64,000 nucleotides of DNA. It comes from Paraglaciecola arctica. GTDB taxonomy: Bacteria; Pseudomonadota; Gammaproteobacteria; Enterobacterales; Alteromonadaceae. Positions 1 through 9,818 of this stretch are shown piece after piece (position 1 is the stretch's first letter; each line of letters begins with the position of its first letter). The notes below the pieces were generated by a model. It ran no database searches, was not told the DNA's origin, and saw only the letters and a program-made list of their open reading frames with translations. Both the position numbers and the translations under genes were made by a program. The stretch lies in NCBI RefSeq assembly GCF_018861065.1, contig NZ_JAHKQO010000026.1, positions 1 to 64,000 on the forward strand. Reading direction: 5' to 3'.

Positions 1-2
1 CG

Positions 3-56
3 TTCATGTGGGATGAAGCTCATATGAATCAAGAAAACTTCATGTTACAAGAATAA
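3..56 (+). CDS. C-terminal end of a gene cut by the left edge
   Basis: A reading frame open at the window edge ends at TAA 54-56. The last residues read FMWDEAHMNQENFMLQE. It is followed 17 bases later by a good hairpin, as expected at the end of a transcription unit. Too little is present to name a family. Confidence 0.4.
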   Translation, partial: FMWDEAHMNQENFMLQE

Positions 57-73
57 GTAGACCACCAATATTT

Positions 74-102
74 AGCCGCCATAACCTTGGGTTTTGGCGG
101 CT
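74..102 (+). terminator. Hairpin terminator after the edge gene
   Basis: A 13-position stem with one mismatch (AGCCGCC and AACC arms) closes on a three-base loop and is followed by a short T-rich stretch. It separates the edge gene from the signalling operon that starts at 314. The T tract is weak, so termination efficiency is uncertain. Confidence 0.6.
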
Positions 103-264
103 TATTTGTATTCTCCCTACCTTAAAATAATAGCCATCTATCTCACCCCGACACAAAAATCATACTTATTCAAAACCTTTGCAAAAAAATTGCCCAGCTC
201 CCTTTAGTGCCTAAGTTCACAATGTTTATTACGTAAATGGCTAAATGTTGGCATCTGTATGCCT

Positions 265-294
265 TTGCGTTAATCTAGCTCCATAAATTATAAA
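265..294 (+). promoter_or_regulatory. Possible sigma-70 promoter of the signalling operon
   Basis: TTGCGT at 265-270 and TATAAA at 289-294 are 18 bases apart, just upstream of the hybrid kinase start at 314. This would leave a very short leader. The match is partial, and similar boxes occur by chance in AT-rich DNA. Confidence 0.3.
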
Positions 295-313
295 AATAAG
301 ACATCTTTCGCGT

Positions 314-3300
314 ATGTTTACAAACGGAAAATTTTGGTTCGTATTTTTCCTTACTTGCTGCCTCAAAACCCACCTTGCCCACAGTAGTAACTTTAGTTTT
401 ACACCGAGTGAACTAAGTAACCAATTATCCCAGAAAACAGTACGCCAAATTTACCAAGACACTACCGGTTACGTTTGGGTTGTCACCCAAGAAGGTGTCA
501 GTCGATATGATGGCTATCAGTTACTTAGTTTTGTGCACGACTCGCGTAAATCCGACTCACTTAGTTCTGACAATGTGCGAGTGGTTTTGGAAGATAAACA
601 AAAACGTTTGTGGCTAGCCACTGACGGCGGCGGTCTTAACTTATACAATTCAGCCAAACAAACATTTACTACTTGGAAACAGGGAGACGACTTAAGAAAA
701 ACCCCTAGTTCTAATCGTATTCGCAGCCTTGCGTTAGATGAGCTTGGTTTTATTTGGTTAGGTTATAACAACGGCGATTTTAGCCGCATGAACCCGAACG
801 AAATGACCTTCGAACACTTTGAGACTCGTGCACTTTTGCCAAATTTGGAAAAAAATGCAGCCATTACCGCAATGATTGCAGATGGCAGTGACCTATGGCT
901 AGCGACAGATGGTAATGGCCTACTCAAGCTAAACACACAAGATAAGCAACTCTCCCACATTCACAGTAATTCTGCTGAAGCACTGTTTAGTGATCGATTA
1001 ACCAAATTATTTATCGACGTTCAGAAGCGACTTTGGTTAGCCAGTTATGATGCCGGAGTGAGTGTATTAGATGCACAACGAAATAAATTTACTAGTTTTC
1101 AACATAATGAAGAACAGCCCAATAGCCTTGCCGGCAACCTTGTTCACACTATCTATCAAGATCAACGCCAACGTTTATGGTTTGGTACTGAGGCTGGAGC
1201 AAGTTTATGGGACGGAAACAATAAATTTCGTACTTTTAATGTAGATGACGGGCTGAGCGATAATAAGATCTTATCAATTTTACAAGACCCATCTGGGTTA
1301 TTGTGGTTTGGCACCTATAACGGCATTAGCAAAAGTATCGAGATCCCTTTTGTACACATAGACGTGGGCTTAGCCAGTAAAGTGGTATTGGGGTTTGCTG
1401 AAACATTGTCGTCACAGGGTGAACGTTCTATTTGGGTGGCCAGCTACGGTGGGATCACTCGCTTAAATAGTGATGGTGATGTACAGCAAGTTATCAATAA
1501 AGACAGCGTGCCAGCGCTGCGAGATGCTCGAATAATGACGGTGCGTGGCAATAACAACATATTATGGTTTGGCTCACGCAATGGTGGCTTAGGAAGATTA
1601 AATGTAGACAACATGCAGCTAGATTATTTTGTGCATGATCCTGAAAAACCCAATAGCTTGAGCTTCAACGGTGTCACTAGCATTTTTCCAGACCGTGAAG
1701 GCAACGTTTGGGTGGGAACCTTCGGTGGAGGTTTAAATTTCCTAGCCGCTGGAAGCAGTGATTTTGTGCATTATCGCTTTGACGATACCAACCCAAGAAG
1801 TCTAAACAGCGACCGAGTCTTGGCCGTCTACCAATTAGTCGACGGCACCATAGTAGTAGGCACAGTCTTAGGTATTAATATGTTAGATCACAAGAGATTG
1901 GATTTTGACCATATTGAGCACCAACCAGATAACTTTGATAGTTTATCGGCCTCTATGGCTTGGACATTTTACCAAGATCCTAAAGCGCAACTCTGGGTAG
2001 GAACCCAAGGAGGCGGTCTAAATAAATGGTTACCTCAAGACTTTTCTGCGTTGAACAATACATTTACCCATTATGATAGTTTAAGTGGCCTACCAAGCAG
2101 TCATATTTATTCCATTCTCGATGACAACAATGGCCATTTATGGTTAAGCAGTACTGCAGGGTTAACAAGGCTTAATCCTGATACCGGAAAGATGCGTCAC
2201 TTCGATTCTTCTCAAGGTTTAAAAAACAGTGAATTTAACTTTGGCGCTGGCTTTAAAGATAGCCAAGGCATTATGTACTTTGGTGGAAATACTGGCCTAG
2301 TACGTTTTCATCCTGACGACATAAAAGACAACGCAGTGATACCTCCAGTTGTGCTGGTTCGTATTAAAAAACTTAATGAGCAGGTATGGTTTGATCAACC
2401 TTATCAGCACTTAGAAAAGTTAAAACTGAGTTACAAGGATTACTTTATTTCATTCGAATTTTCGGCTCTTGATTTTAATTCTCCGGGTCAAAACGAGTAT
2501 CGCTATAAACTTGAAGGATTGGACCCGAATTGGATTGAGCTAGAACATAGACGATTAGCAACTTTTACCAATTTACCTTCTGGTGAATATGTGCTCAAAG
2601 TACAAGCCAGTAACAATCAAGGGTTATGGAACACCCAAGGGGTAGAGTTACCTATTGAGGTGTTGCCCCCTCCGTGGAAAACCCTATGGGCCTATAGCCT
2701 CTATGGGTTATGTGTCTTGTTAATTGTCATTAATTTTGTGTGGCGCTATCGCCGCAAGCGTCAACTAGAAATGCAACAAGTAATCGAATTAGAAGAAAAA
2801 GTAGCGGAACGTACTCAAGAGTTGCTAAACGCCAATTCACAACTCGAACATGCCATGGAAGAAACTGAAAAAGCCCGGCGACTTGCAGAACAAGCTAGCA
2901 AAGAAAAAGGTGACTTTTTGGCCATCATGAGCCACGAAATACGTACTCCAATGAATGGCGTGTTGGGCATGACTGAGGTGTTATTAAGCTCAGACTTAAA
3001 ACCTAAACAACAACACTTTGCGCAATTAGTGTATCGCTCGGGCAGGTTATTACTCGATTTATTGAATAATATTTTAGATTTTTCCAAATTAGAAGCCGGA
3101 AAAGCCACATTAGAATCTGTGCCTGTTGACCTAGAAGCGTTGCTCGAAGATGTATGTGACTTGTTCAGCGAATCCGCTTATAACAAAGGCTTAAACATTA
3201 ACGCTATTTTGTCAGCTGCCCCGTTACCACAAGTGTATGGCGATCCTGCCAGACTACGGCAAATAATCGCAAACCTAACCAGTAACGCGATAAAGTTTAC

Positions 3301-4846
3301 CGAACGTGGCGAGGTGAACCTCAGTGTCACCATGACTGAGTGTTTCAGTAAAAGTCCCCAGAGAATTGCTAATAGCGACAATTACAGTGGTTTTGTTTTT
3401 AGCGTGCAAGATACCGGAATCGGTATGGCGGCAGATCGTCAGCAAAAAGTGTTCGAAATGTTCACCCAAGCAGATGCTTCTACCACCCGAAAATATGGCG
3501 GCACGGGTTTAGGCTTAGCAATTTGCAAACAACTCACCGCTTTAATGAAGGGCTCGTTAAGGGTGCAATCTAACATTGGTGAGGGCAGCCGCTTTAGTTT
3601 GGAAGTGGATTTACCTTTGATTGAAAATTCGTTGATTGAGCCTCAATCAATTCCTGACTGCCCCACTATACACCTAGTAAATTTGCCAAGTGGGTTGGGT
3701 AAATCTATCGAAACTATGCTAGTGAAGTTAAACATTCGTGCAGTGCATGTGTCGCGGATCAAAGCAGAATTGGCCACAGCAAAAAATGGTTTGTGGATCA
3801 GCCAAGCAGAACATCAACATGCAATACAAGAGTCTGGGATTTCTCTAGATAATTGGATATGTTTGTTACCTACTTCACAATGGCAAGAAAACGATACCCG
3901 TAATATATTACCCCTTCCTGTGCACTACAGGGGCTTACAAAATAGCTTGCGCCGCGCCTTAGGTATTGAAAGTGAAGATCAAAAACGTCTCGACGAAAAT
4001 CATTCTAATCATCAACATTTTAATGCCAATATTCTAGTCGCAGAAGATAGCCTTACCAATCAAGAAGTCGCCAAAAGCATGTTGGGACTTTTGGAATGCG
4101 AAATATGGCTAGCTGATAATGGTGCCGAAGCCGTTGAACAGGTCAATTTAAAGCAACCCGATTTAATTCTAATGGATTGCCAAATGCCGGTAATGGATGG
4201 TTATGCTGCAACCAAAGCCATCCGCCAAAATTGGCCTGAGATCCCAATTATCGCCCTAACTGCGGGTATGGGAGATGACCTGCGCCAGCAATGTATTGAT
4301 GCAGGCATGAATGAAGTCATGTCTAAACCTTACTCTTTGCAAGAGTTAGAACAGACTCTATTGCATTTTTTACCCGTTACTGAACACTCAAATGACTTAG
4401 ACTCAAACCAGTCACAAGAGTCACAACTAGTTGGCGACCGGCAAACAAATAGCCTAGTTACTGATGAGCAAGACCCAGCTGCTGAGCAAACTTTGTTAGA
4501 TATGGGCACGGTAGACACTTTATTGAAAATATCCAAAGACACAGGAAATCCAGTATTCAATCGAGTACTGGATGCGTTTATTCAAGAATCACAAAAATTA
4601 GTCACCCAACTTGGTGAGCAAAGTAGCGCAGATGAGCCTGATTTTATCGCAATTGGTGAAACTGCCCATGCACTAAAATCCATGGCGGGAAATTCAGGGG
4701 CGAAAGCCTTATTTGAACTTTGCAAGGAGCTTGAAGAACAAATGAAGAATTCTCAAGCTGACAACATTGTTTCCTTGACGCAACGCGTTCAGGAAACATT
4801 GGTTATCAGCTGTGAGAAATTGGAGCAATTTAAATATGTCGAGTGA
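314..4846 (+). CDS. Hybrid two-component sensor: Reg_prop propeller, Y_Y_Y, HisKA, HATPase, REC, Hpt
   Basis: This is a 1510-residue membrane hybrid histidine kinase. A signal peptide (about 1-24) precedes a periplasmic region full of repeats such as LWLATDGGGL and VWVGTFGGGLN, typical of two-component regulator propellers (about 45-690). A Y_Y_Y domain (about 705-775) and one membrane helix (about 793-813) follow. The cytoplasmic part has a coiled coil, HisKA with SHEIRTPMNG (His874), HATPase with DTGIGM and GTGLGLAI, a receiver with Asp1288 in LILMDCQMP, and an Hpt domain with His1452 in AHALKSMAG. All phosphorelay residues are intact, so a His-Asp-His relay to a separate receiver is expected. 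The next gene overlaps its end and begins with a receiver domain, making it the likely partner. Propeller kinases of this type often sense oligosaccharides; the ligand here is unknown. Confidence 0.93.
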   Translation: MFTNGKFWFVFFLTCCLKTHLAHSSNFSFTPSELSNQLSQKTVRQIYQDTTGYVWVVTQEGVSRYDGYQLLSFVHDSRKSDSLSSDNVRVVLEDKQKRLWLATDGGGLNLYNSAKQTFTTWKQGDDLRKTPSSNRIRSLALDELGFIWLGYNNGDFSRMNPNEMTFEHFETRALLPNLEKNAAITAMIADGSDLWLATDGNGLLKLNTQDKQLSHIHSNSAEALFSDRLTKLFIDVQKRLWLASYDAGVSVLDAQRNKFTSFQHNEEQPNSLAGNLVHTIYQDQRQRLWFGTEAGASLWDGNNKFRTFNVDDGLSDNKILSILQDPSGLLWFGTYNGISKSIEIPFVHIDVGLASKVVLGFAETLSSQGERSIWVASYGGITRLNSDGDVQQVINKDSVPALRDARIMTVRGNNNILWFGSRNGGLGRLNVDNMQLDYFVHDPEKPNSLSFNGVTSIFPDREGNVWVGTFGGGLNFLAAGSSDFVHYRFDDTNPRSLNSDRVLAVYQLVDGTIVVGTVLGINMLDHKRLDFDHIEHQPDNFDSLSASMAWTFYQDPKAQLWVGTQGGGLNKWLPQDFSALNNTFTHYDSLSGLPSSHIYSILDDNNGHLWLSSTAGLTRLNPDTGKMRHFDSSQGLKNSEFNFGAGFKDSQGIMYFGGNTGLVRFHPDDIKDNAVIPPVVLVRIKKLNEQVWFDQPYQHLEKLKLSYKDYFISFEFSALDFNSPGQNEYRYKLEGLDPNWIELEHRRLATFTNLPSGEYVLKVQASNNQGLWNTQGVELPIEVLPPPWKTLWAYSLYGLCVLLIVINFVWRYRRKRQLEMQQVIELEEKVAERTQELLNANSQLEHAMEETEKARRLAEQASKEKGDFLAIMSHEIRTPMNGVLGMTEVLLSSDLKPKQQHFAQLVYRSGRLLLDLLNNILDFSKLEAGKATLESVPVDLEALLEDVCDLFSESAYNKGLNINAILSAAPLPQVYGDPARLRQIIANLTSNAIKFTERGEVNLSVTMTECFSKSPQRIANSDNYSGFVFSVQDTGIGMAADRQQKVFEMFTQADASTTRKYGGTGLGLAICKQLTALMKGSLRVQSNIGEGSRFSLEVDLPLIENSLIEPQSIPDCPTIHLVNLPSGLGKSIETMLVKLNIRAVHVSRIKAELATAKNGLWISQAEHQHAIQESGISLDNWICLLPTSQWQENDTRNILPLPVHYRGLQNSLRRALGIESEDQKRLDENHSNHQHFNANILVAEDSLTNQEVAKSMLGLLECEIWLADNGAEAVEQVNLKQPDLILMDCQMPVMDGYAATKAIRQNWPEIPIIALTAGMGDDLRQQCIDAGMNEVMSKPYSLQELEQTLLHFLPVTEHSNDLDSNQSQESQLVGDRQTNSLVTDEQDPAAEQTLLDMGTVDTLLKISKDTGNPVFNRVLDAFIQESQKLVTQLGEQSSADEPDFIAIGETAHALKSMAGNSGAKALFELCKELEEQMKNSQADNIVSLTQRVQETLVISCEKLEQFKYVE

Positions 4847-6602
4847 TGTGAAAACCAAAATTTTAGTCAGCGATGATGATCTCACTGCACGTATCTTAAT
4901 GAAAGAAACCTTAAGTAGCGATGTTCTTGAAGTCATCGAGGCTGAAAACGGTAGGCAGGCAATAGAACAATTCGAAAAACATCGCCCCGCTTTGCTGTTA
5001 CTCGATGTGTCTATGCCTGAAATGAACGGTTTTGAGGTGTGCGAAACTATCCGCGCGCATAAAAATGGTAAACACATCCCCATTATTATGGTGACGGGTT
5101 CGGACGATATCGCCTCTATACATAAGTCATATGCGGTAGGCGCAACGGATTTTATCGCAAAACCTATCAAATGGCCGATTCTAGGTGAGCGAGTTAAGTA
5201 TATATTGCGGGCTAGTCAAGCCTTTGCTGATTTAGTCACACAACAACAAGAGCTACATCAACTGGCGTTTTATGACACGCTAACTGGGTTACCGAATCGC
5301 CAGTACTTAATGCAGGATTTACAACGTTATTTAGCCATGGCTAAACGTAATAACTATCAAGCTGCAATGTTATATATTGACCTCGATCGTTTCAAACGCA
5401 TCAACGATACCATGGGACACAGTTACGGTGATAAGTTACTGCGCAAAGTAGCGCTGCGCTTACAGGCAAACTTACGTGACAGCGATATGTGCGCTCGTAC
5501 CACCAAAGACTCCGAATCCCAGGCAACACAGTTATCCAGTTTTGGAGGCGACGAATTTACCATTTTCCTAAGTCGCCTAAATAACTCTAACGAAGCGATG
5601 TTAGTAGCTGAAAGAGTGATCCGAAGCTTCAGCACGCCCTTCCAACTAGAACAATTTGAAGTGGTGATCACACCAAGCATTGGTATTTCCGTATTTCCTC
5701 ACGATGGTGAAGACGCGGAAAGTTTACTTAAAAACGCTGATACCGCCATGTATTTTGCCAAAGAGTCTGGGCGTTGCTGTTATCGTTTTTATCAAGACTC
5801 TATGAACTCGAAAGCCGCAGCTCGGTTGCAGCTTGAACAAGACTTACGTAAGGCTTTGGACAATAATGAAGTGATCCCATTCTACCAACCACAAGTGTGT
5901 GCACAAACAGGCCGTATCTTAGGTGTAGAAGCTTTGGCCAGATGGGAAAAACCGCAAGGTCAGCCGATTTTTCCTGATGAATTTATTCCTATCGCAGAAG
6001 AAACGGGAATGATCATCAAATTAGGTCAACAGATACTCTATCATGCTTGCCAACAAGCCAAAACTTGGCAACAAAGTGGTCATGCTATCCGCGTGGCAGT
6101 GAACGTATCAGGACATCAATTTAAGCAACCTGATTTTCCGAAGGTAGTTAGAAAAGTACTCGAAGAATTTCAACTTCCAGCATCATTGTTGGAATTAGAG
6201 CTGACTGAATCAGTGATTATGAGTGACGCAGAAGAAAACATTGCGCGACTTAAAGAACTGAAAGCACTAGGTGTCACCCTAGCGGTAGACGATTTTGGTA
6301 CCGGTTACTCCTCTTTGAGTTATTTAAAAAAATTCCCCATTGATATTCTCAAGATTGACCGTTCTTTTATGTGTGATATCAATTCACCACCGGATGACAT
6401 TGCGATAGTCGAGGCTATTTTAGCCCTAGCTGCGAGCTTAAATTTGGGAGTGATCGCTGAAGGCATTGAATACAGCGGGCAAATCACCACTTTGCAAAAC
6501 ACCAAAAATCTTCTGTTGCAGGGTTATTTATTCTCGCGCCCTGTGGCCTCGGAATATATTTCCCCTTTACTGCAACAAAACTTCAACCACTTGATGCCGT
6601 AA
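4836..6602 (+). CDS. Response regulator with GGDEF and EAL domains
   Basis: This is a 588-residue cytoplasmic c-di-GMP regulator. The receiver (about 6-120) has phospho-acceptor Asp57 in LLLLDVSMPEMNG and the lysine in AKPI. The GGDEF domain follows (about 145-310) with intact GGDEF at 237-241. The EAL domain (about 325-575) has EAL at 365-367 and DDFGTGYSS. Both cyclase and phosphodiesterase signatures are present, so it could be bifunctional. About 14 residues rich in Ser/Thr are inserted just before GGDEF, where most family members have a short ARxGGDEF link. The start is the ATG at 4836, with GGAG ten bases upstream; the GTG at 4812 is less likely. It overlaps the kinase gene by 11 bases, implying translational coupling and a shared phosphorelay. 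Confidence 0.92.
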   Translation: MSSDVKTKILVSDDDLTARILMKETLSSDVLEVIEAENGRQAIEQFEKHRPALLLLDVSMPEMNGFEVCETIRAHKNGKHIPIIMVTGSDDIASIHKSYAVGATDFIAKPIKWPILGERVKYILRASQAFADLVTQQQELHQLAFYDTLTGLPNRQYLMQDLQRYLAMAKRNNYQAAMLYIDLDRFKRINDTMGHSYGDKLLRKVALRLQANLRDSDMCARTTKDSESQATQLSSFGGDEFTIFLSRLNNSNEAMLVAERVIRSFSTPFQLEQFEVVITPSIGISVFPHDGEDAESLLKNADTAMYFAKESGRCCYRFYQDSMNSKAAARLQLEQDLRKALDNNEVIPFYQPQVCAQTGRILGVEALARWEKPQGQPIFPDEFIPIAEETGMIIKLGQQILYHACQQAKTWQQSGHAIRVAVNVSGHQFKQPDFPKVVRKVLEEFQLPASLLELELTESVIMSDAEENIARLKELKALGVTLAVDDFGTGYSSLSYLKKFPIDILKIDRSFMCDINSPPDDIAIVEAILALAASLNLGVIAEGIEYSGQITTLQNTKNLLLQGYLFSRPVASEYISPLLQQNFNHLMP

Positions 6603-6604
6603 TA

Positions 6605-9600
6605 ATGATTAAACAAACGCCCGACTTTCCAGCTGCTATTGAAGACATTGAAGTGGTCTTATTATATGTAGAAGAACCAACTAACCCAATGATTGAGGAG
6701 TTGTTACAACAGTTAGCCAGTCCCAAGTTTAAGGTTGAGGCGATTACCCTGACTGCTGAGCTTATGCGCAGTGCTCTGCAGCAATCTCTTCCGTTATTAA
6801 TGGTTTGTCAAAATTTGGACCATGCCTTAGCGTTAACTTCAAAGTTTGAATTAGCTGATTGCAACCTATTCTGGTTGCCTGCCGATACTCAGGGATGGCA
6901 AGTTAATCGGTTACCTGATAAACATCAAGTGGTGGATTGGCAAGCGTTTGGAGTCATTGAACTACTGTTACAATTGTTACAGCAACAAACACAGGCGATC
7001 CAAGATAAATTGTATGCACAGCACAAACTGGCGCTACTATCGAATTGTTTAGGAGACCTGTCACTTACTCTGAGCCCCCAAGGTAACATAGTTGATATTA
7101 ACCCTAAGTTAAGCGACTTACTTCAAAACCATGGGGTCGCAGCCATAGGACAGAATTGGCTCGAGAGTTTACATATTCCTTCAAGTACCGCTCAAAACCG
7201 CATGCAGCAAATTTTGGCCGACTTGAAGCATACTCATGCTATGACGCGGTTGCCGCCTTTCCCTATTCAGCTAGATAACACGGTTATGATGGTGGATGGC
7301 TTTGTAGGTCCTTTGCCAAGGGATGAGAGTTTACTGATTTTACGTCAAGTCGCCAGTTGGCAGAGTCATGAATGGCTCGAACAACTCAATCAACAAGCTA
7401 CGGCTGTTACCTTACTGTTGATTAATCCCGATGACTTTTCTGATTTTAACCGTTCTCATGGTCGAGATGTAGGCGATCAAGTTTTAACGGAGATTATCCA
7501 AAGTATTGCCAAGGTTTTACGTAACGACGACTTTGCGAGTCGTTTTAGTGGTGCCGTATTTGCTGTTCATTTGCCTGATACAAATGAGCAACAAGGGCAA
7601 ATTTTAGCAACACGTATGTTACAGATGTTGCGGACTCAGTCGTTTTCGAAAAACAAGGTTAAACTAGAATTTAGTCTAGGACTCGCCACGCTAGAAGCCG
7701 AAGAGCAGTTGGGCGAACAATCGCCGCTGGAATTATTTCGTCGAGCCAATACCGCCTTGCAAGCTGCACGAAGTGTAGGTGGTGGTAAATTGGTGAGTTG
7801 GCAACCTCAATTTGACGCCAACATTCTGGCTAATTTAGACCGTATGAGCGGCAAATTTTCTGAAGCGCCCAATGATGATTTTAGATTGATGAATTTGCAA
7901 TGGGACATTATTCGTTTGATAGGTAATACCCATTCGTTACAGGCGTTTTCGTCGCAAGTTTGTCAGTTATTGAATTCTGGATTACAAAGCGAGTTTGTTG
8001 GCCTATATTTGCCACAAGGTGATAATTTAACTCATTTAGCAAGTAGTACAGCTAACGCTAAGGTAGCGGTTCAAGAAATTCACAGCAGAATACAAAACAG
8101 CATTAGTCTGCACACTCTTGACAGTTTTGAAACTCAAACCAACACGACACTTTTATCTTATCAGAATGTTATCATTCCTCTTATTACTCGCGAACAATGT
8201 TTAGCCATCTTGGTAGTCTGTTGGCAACCAGAAGTCAATCATGAAGTTCACAAATCTAGCGAACAACTTGAACAAATCTCTCCTAATTTAGCCGCGGCAC
8301 TTGAGCGAATTGTTCTTCTTGAACAAGAAAAAAATAGAAGTACTACAGCTGAAAAAGTTAATGGCGATGGACACGAGTTGATTTTTAAGTCCGCCGCCAT
8401 GCGTACTTTAATGCATCAAGTGCAACTTGTTGCGCCAACCGATGCTTCAGTTTTGATCACAGGTGAGTCGGGAACCGGCAAAGAAGTGATCGCTGAGCAA
8501 CTTCACAACCTAAGTTTGCATCCGGATAAACCTTTTATCACTCTTGATTGCTCAACTATTGTCGGGCATTTAATTGAGAGTGAGTTATTTGGCCATAGAA
8601 AAGGCGCATTTACTGGGGCAATCAATAATCAACCGGGAAAAATTGCGCAGGCGGACGGTGGCACACTATTTTTGGACGAAGTGGGTGAGCTACCTTTGGA
8701 TATCCAGTCAAAATTATTACGATTTGTGCAGGAAAAAACCTATATCGCTGTAGGCGATCAACGGGTCAGAAAGGTAGATGTGCGCTTGATTCTTGCTACC
8801 AATCGCAATTTACCAGAAGAAGTCGCCGCAGGACGATTTCGCGCAGACTTGTATCATAGGATCAACGTATTTACCCTAAGCTTACCCACACTCAATCAAC
8901 GTGGTGATGACCCGCTGTTACTGTGTCGGCATTTTTTAAGAAAATTTAGCCAACAATATAAAAAAGACATCAGTGATTTTTCCGAAACCGCTCTGTTCAA
9001 ATTACAAAGCTACACTTGGCCAGGAAACGTTCGTGAACTCAAAAATTGCATGATGCGCGCCGTAATACTGTGCTCGGGCCACTATATCGAGACAGAACAT
9101 TTGGTATTGCAACAAGACACTTCAAGTAACAGTTATTTACCAAGCCCATCGACTAACCCTGTGGTTGTAGAATCCGATATTTCAAGCAGATCAACTTTAA
9201 GTCCAGACGACTCTGAGCAAATAACCAATTTACTGGTTAAGTTAGTGGATTTTGCTAAGCAGCAAACTGAGTTATTCTCGGTCGGTGACTGGTTAGAAAA
9301 ACAATGGTTGGCGCGATGTCTAACCAAATGGGGAAGTTTGTATCAAGTGGCCCAGCATCTTAACCAATCAGAATCCACGATACGGCGACGTTTCGCTAAA
9401 CTCGATATCCAAGTATTTGAAATGCCTCAATTACAGCCATTAACAGACGATTGTACCCGACTTTTCGATACTATATTACACAACCAAACTCATAGTACAT
9501 TTTGGCAAACTATTGAAACGTCATTACATTCTACAGTGTTGCAACTTGATATTAGTCAACAACACAAAGCCAAACTACTCAACGTGACACAACCCACGCT

Positions 9601-9637
9601 ACGTAAAATTATACAAAAGGTTCAACTGTCAGTCTAA
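6605..9637 (+). CDS. Sigma-54-dependent activator with PAS, degenerate GGDEF and GAF-like regions
   Basis: This is a 1010-residue regulator two bases after the GGDEF-EAL gene. The N-terminus (about 1-130) resembles a receiver fold but shows no clear phospho-acceptor. A PAS-like stretch follows, then a GGDEF-fold domain (about 250-400) in which the signature has become FSGAVF, so cyclase activity is not expected. A GAF-like region (about 430-570) precedes a full AAA+ domain with Walker A GESGTGKE at 620-627, GAFTGA at 667-672 and the GELPLDIQSKLLRF stretch. The C-terminus carries a Fis-type helix-turn-helix (STIRRRFAKL) and a second HTH-like segment at the extreme end (QPTLRKIIQ). GAFTGA shows it can contact sigma-54 RNA polymerase. 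The operon suggests its activity is tied to c-di-GMP or phosphorelay input. The targets are unknown. Confidence 0.88.
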   Translation: MIKQTPDFPAAIEDIEVVLLYVEEPTNPMIEELLQQLASPKFKVEAITLTAELMRSALQQSLPLLMVCQNLDHALALTSKFELADCNLFWLPADTQGWQVNRLPDKHQVVDWQAFGVIELLLQLLQQQTQAIQDKLYAQHKLALLSNCLGDLSLTLSPQGNIVDINPKLSDLLQNHGVAAIGQNWLESLHIPSSTAQNRMQQILADLKHTHAMTRLPPFPIQLDNTVMMVDGFVGPLPRDESLLILRQVASWQSHEWLEQLNQQATAVTLLLINPDDFSDFNRSHGRDVGDQVLTEIIQSIAKVLRNDDFASRFSGAVFAVHLPDTNEQQGQILATRMLQMLRTQSFSKNKVKLEFSLGLATLEAEEQLGEQSPLELFRRANTALQAARSVGGGKLVSWQPQFDANILANLDRMSGKFSEAPNDDFRLMNLQWDIIRLIGNTHSLQAFSSQVCQLLNSGLQSEFVGLYLPQGDNLTHLASSTANAKVAVQEIHSRIQNSISLHTLDSFETQTNTTLLSYQNVIIPLITREQCLAILVVCWQPEVNHEVHKSSEQLEQISPNLAAALERIVLLEQEKNRSTTAEKVNGDGHELIFKSAAMRTLMHQVQLVAPTDASVLITGESGTGKEVIAEQLHNLSLHPDKPFITLDCSTIVGHLIESELFGHRKGAFTGAINNQPGKIAQADGGTLFLDEVGELPLDIQSKLLRFVQEKTYIAVGDQRVRKVDVRLILATNRNLPEEVAAGRFRADLYHRINVFTLSLPTLNQRGDDPLLLCRHFLRKFSQQYKKDISDFSETALFKLQSYTWPGNVRELKNCMMRAVILCSGHYIETEHLVLQQDTSSNSYLPSPSTNPVVVESDISSRSTLSPDDSEQITNLLVKLVDFAKQQTELFSVGDWLEKQWLARCLTKWGSLYQVAQHLNQSESTIRRRFAKLDIQVFEMPQLQPLTDDCTRLFDTILHNQTHSTFWQTIETSLHSTVLQLDISQQHKAKLLNVTQPTLRKIIQKVQLSV

Positions 9638-9818
9638 CTCGCAGCCAACTTGCAATACAATCTGTTGGTTTACAGCCTGCAAGGTGATGTTCACTAACTT
9701 TAAGTAACCGACTGAAAATAAAAAATAACTAAACAAATGCAGAGTAAAGATATTGCCCACAACTAATAGTATAGGGTAGCCTTATACATACTCCCGAAAC
9801 ATAGCAAGGCTCAAAAAC

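Noticed and set aside
241-270. Sigma-54 promoter before the hybrid kinase
   Set aside because: GG and GC are nine bases apart, not ten.
4812-4836. GTG at 4812 as start of the REC-GGDEF-EAL gene
   Set aside because: ATG 4836 has GGAG at proper spacing and begins just before the receiver fold; the eight extra residues are not typical.
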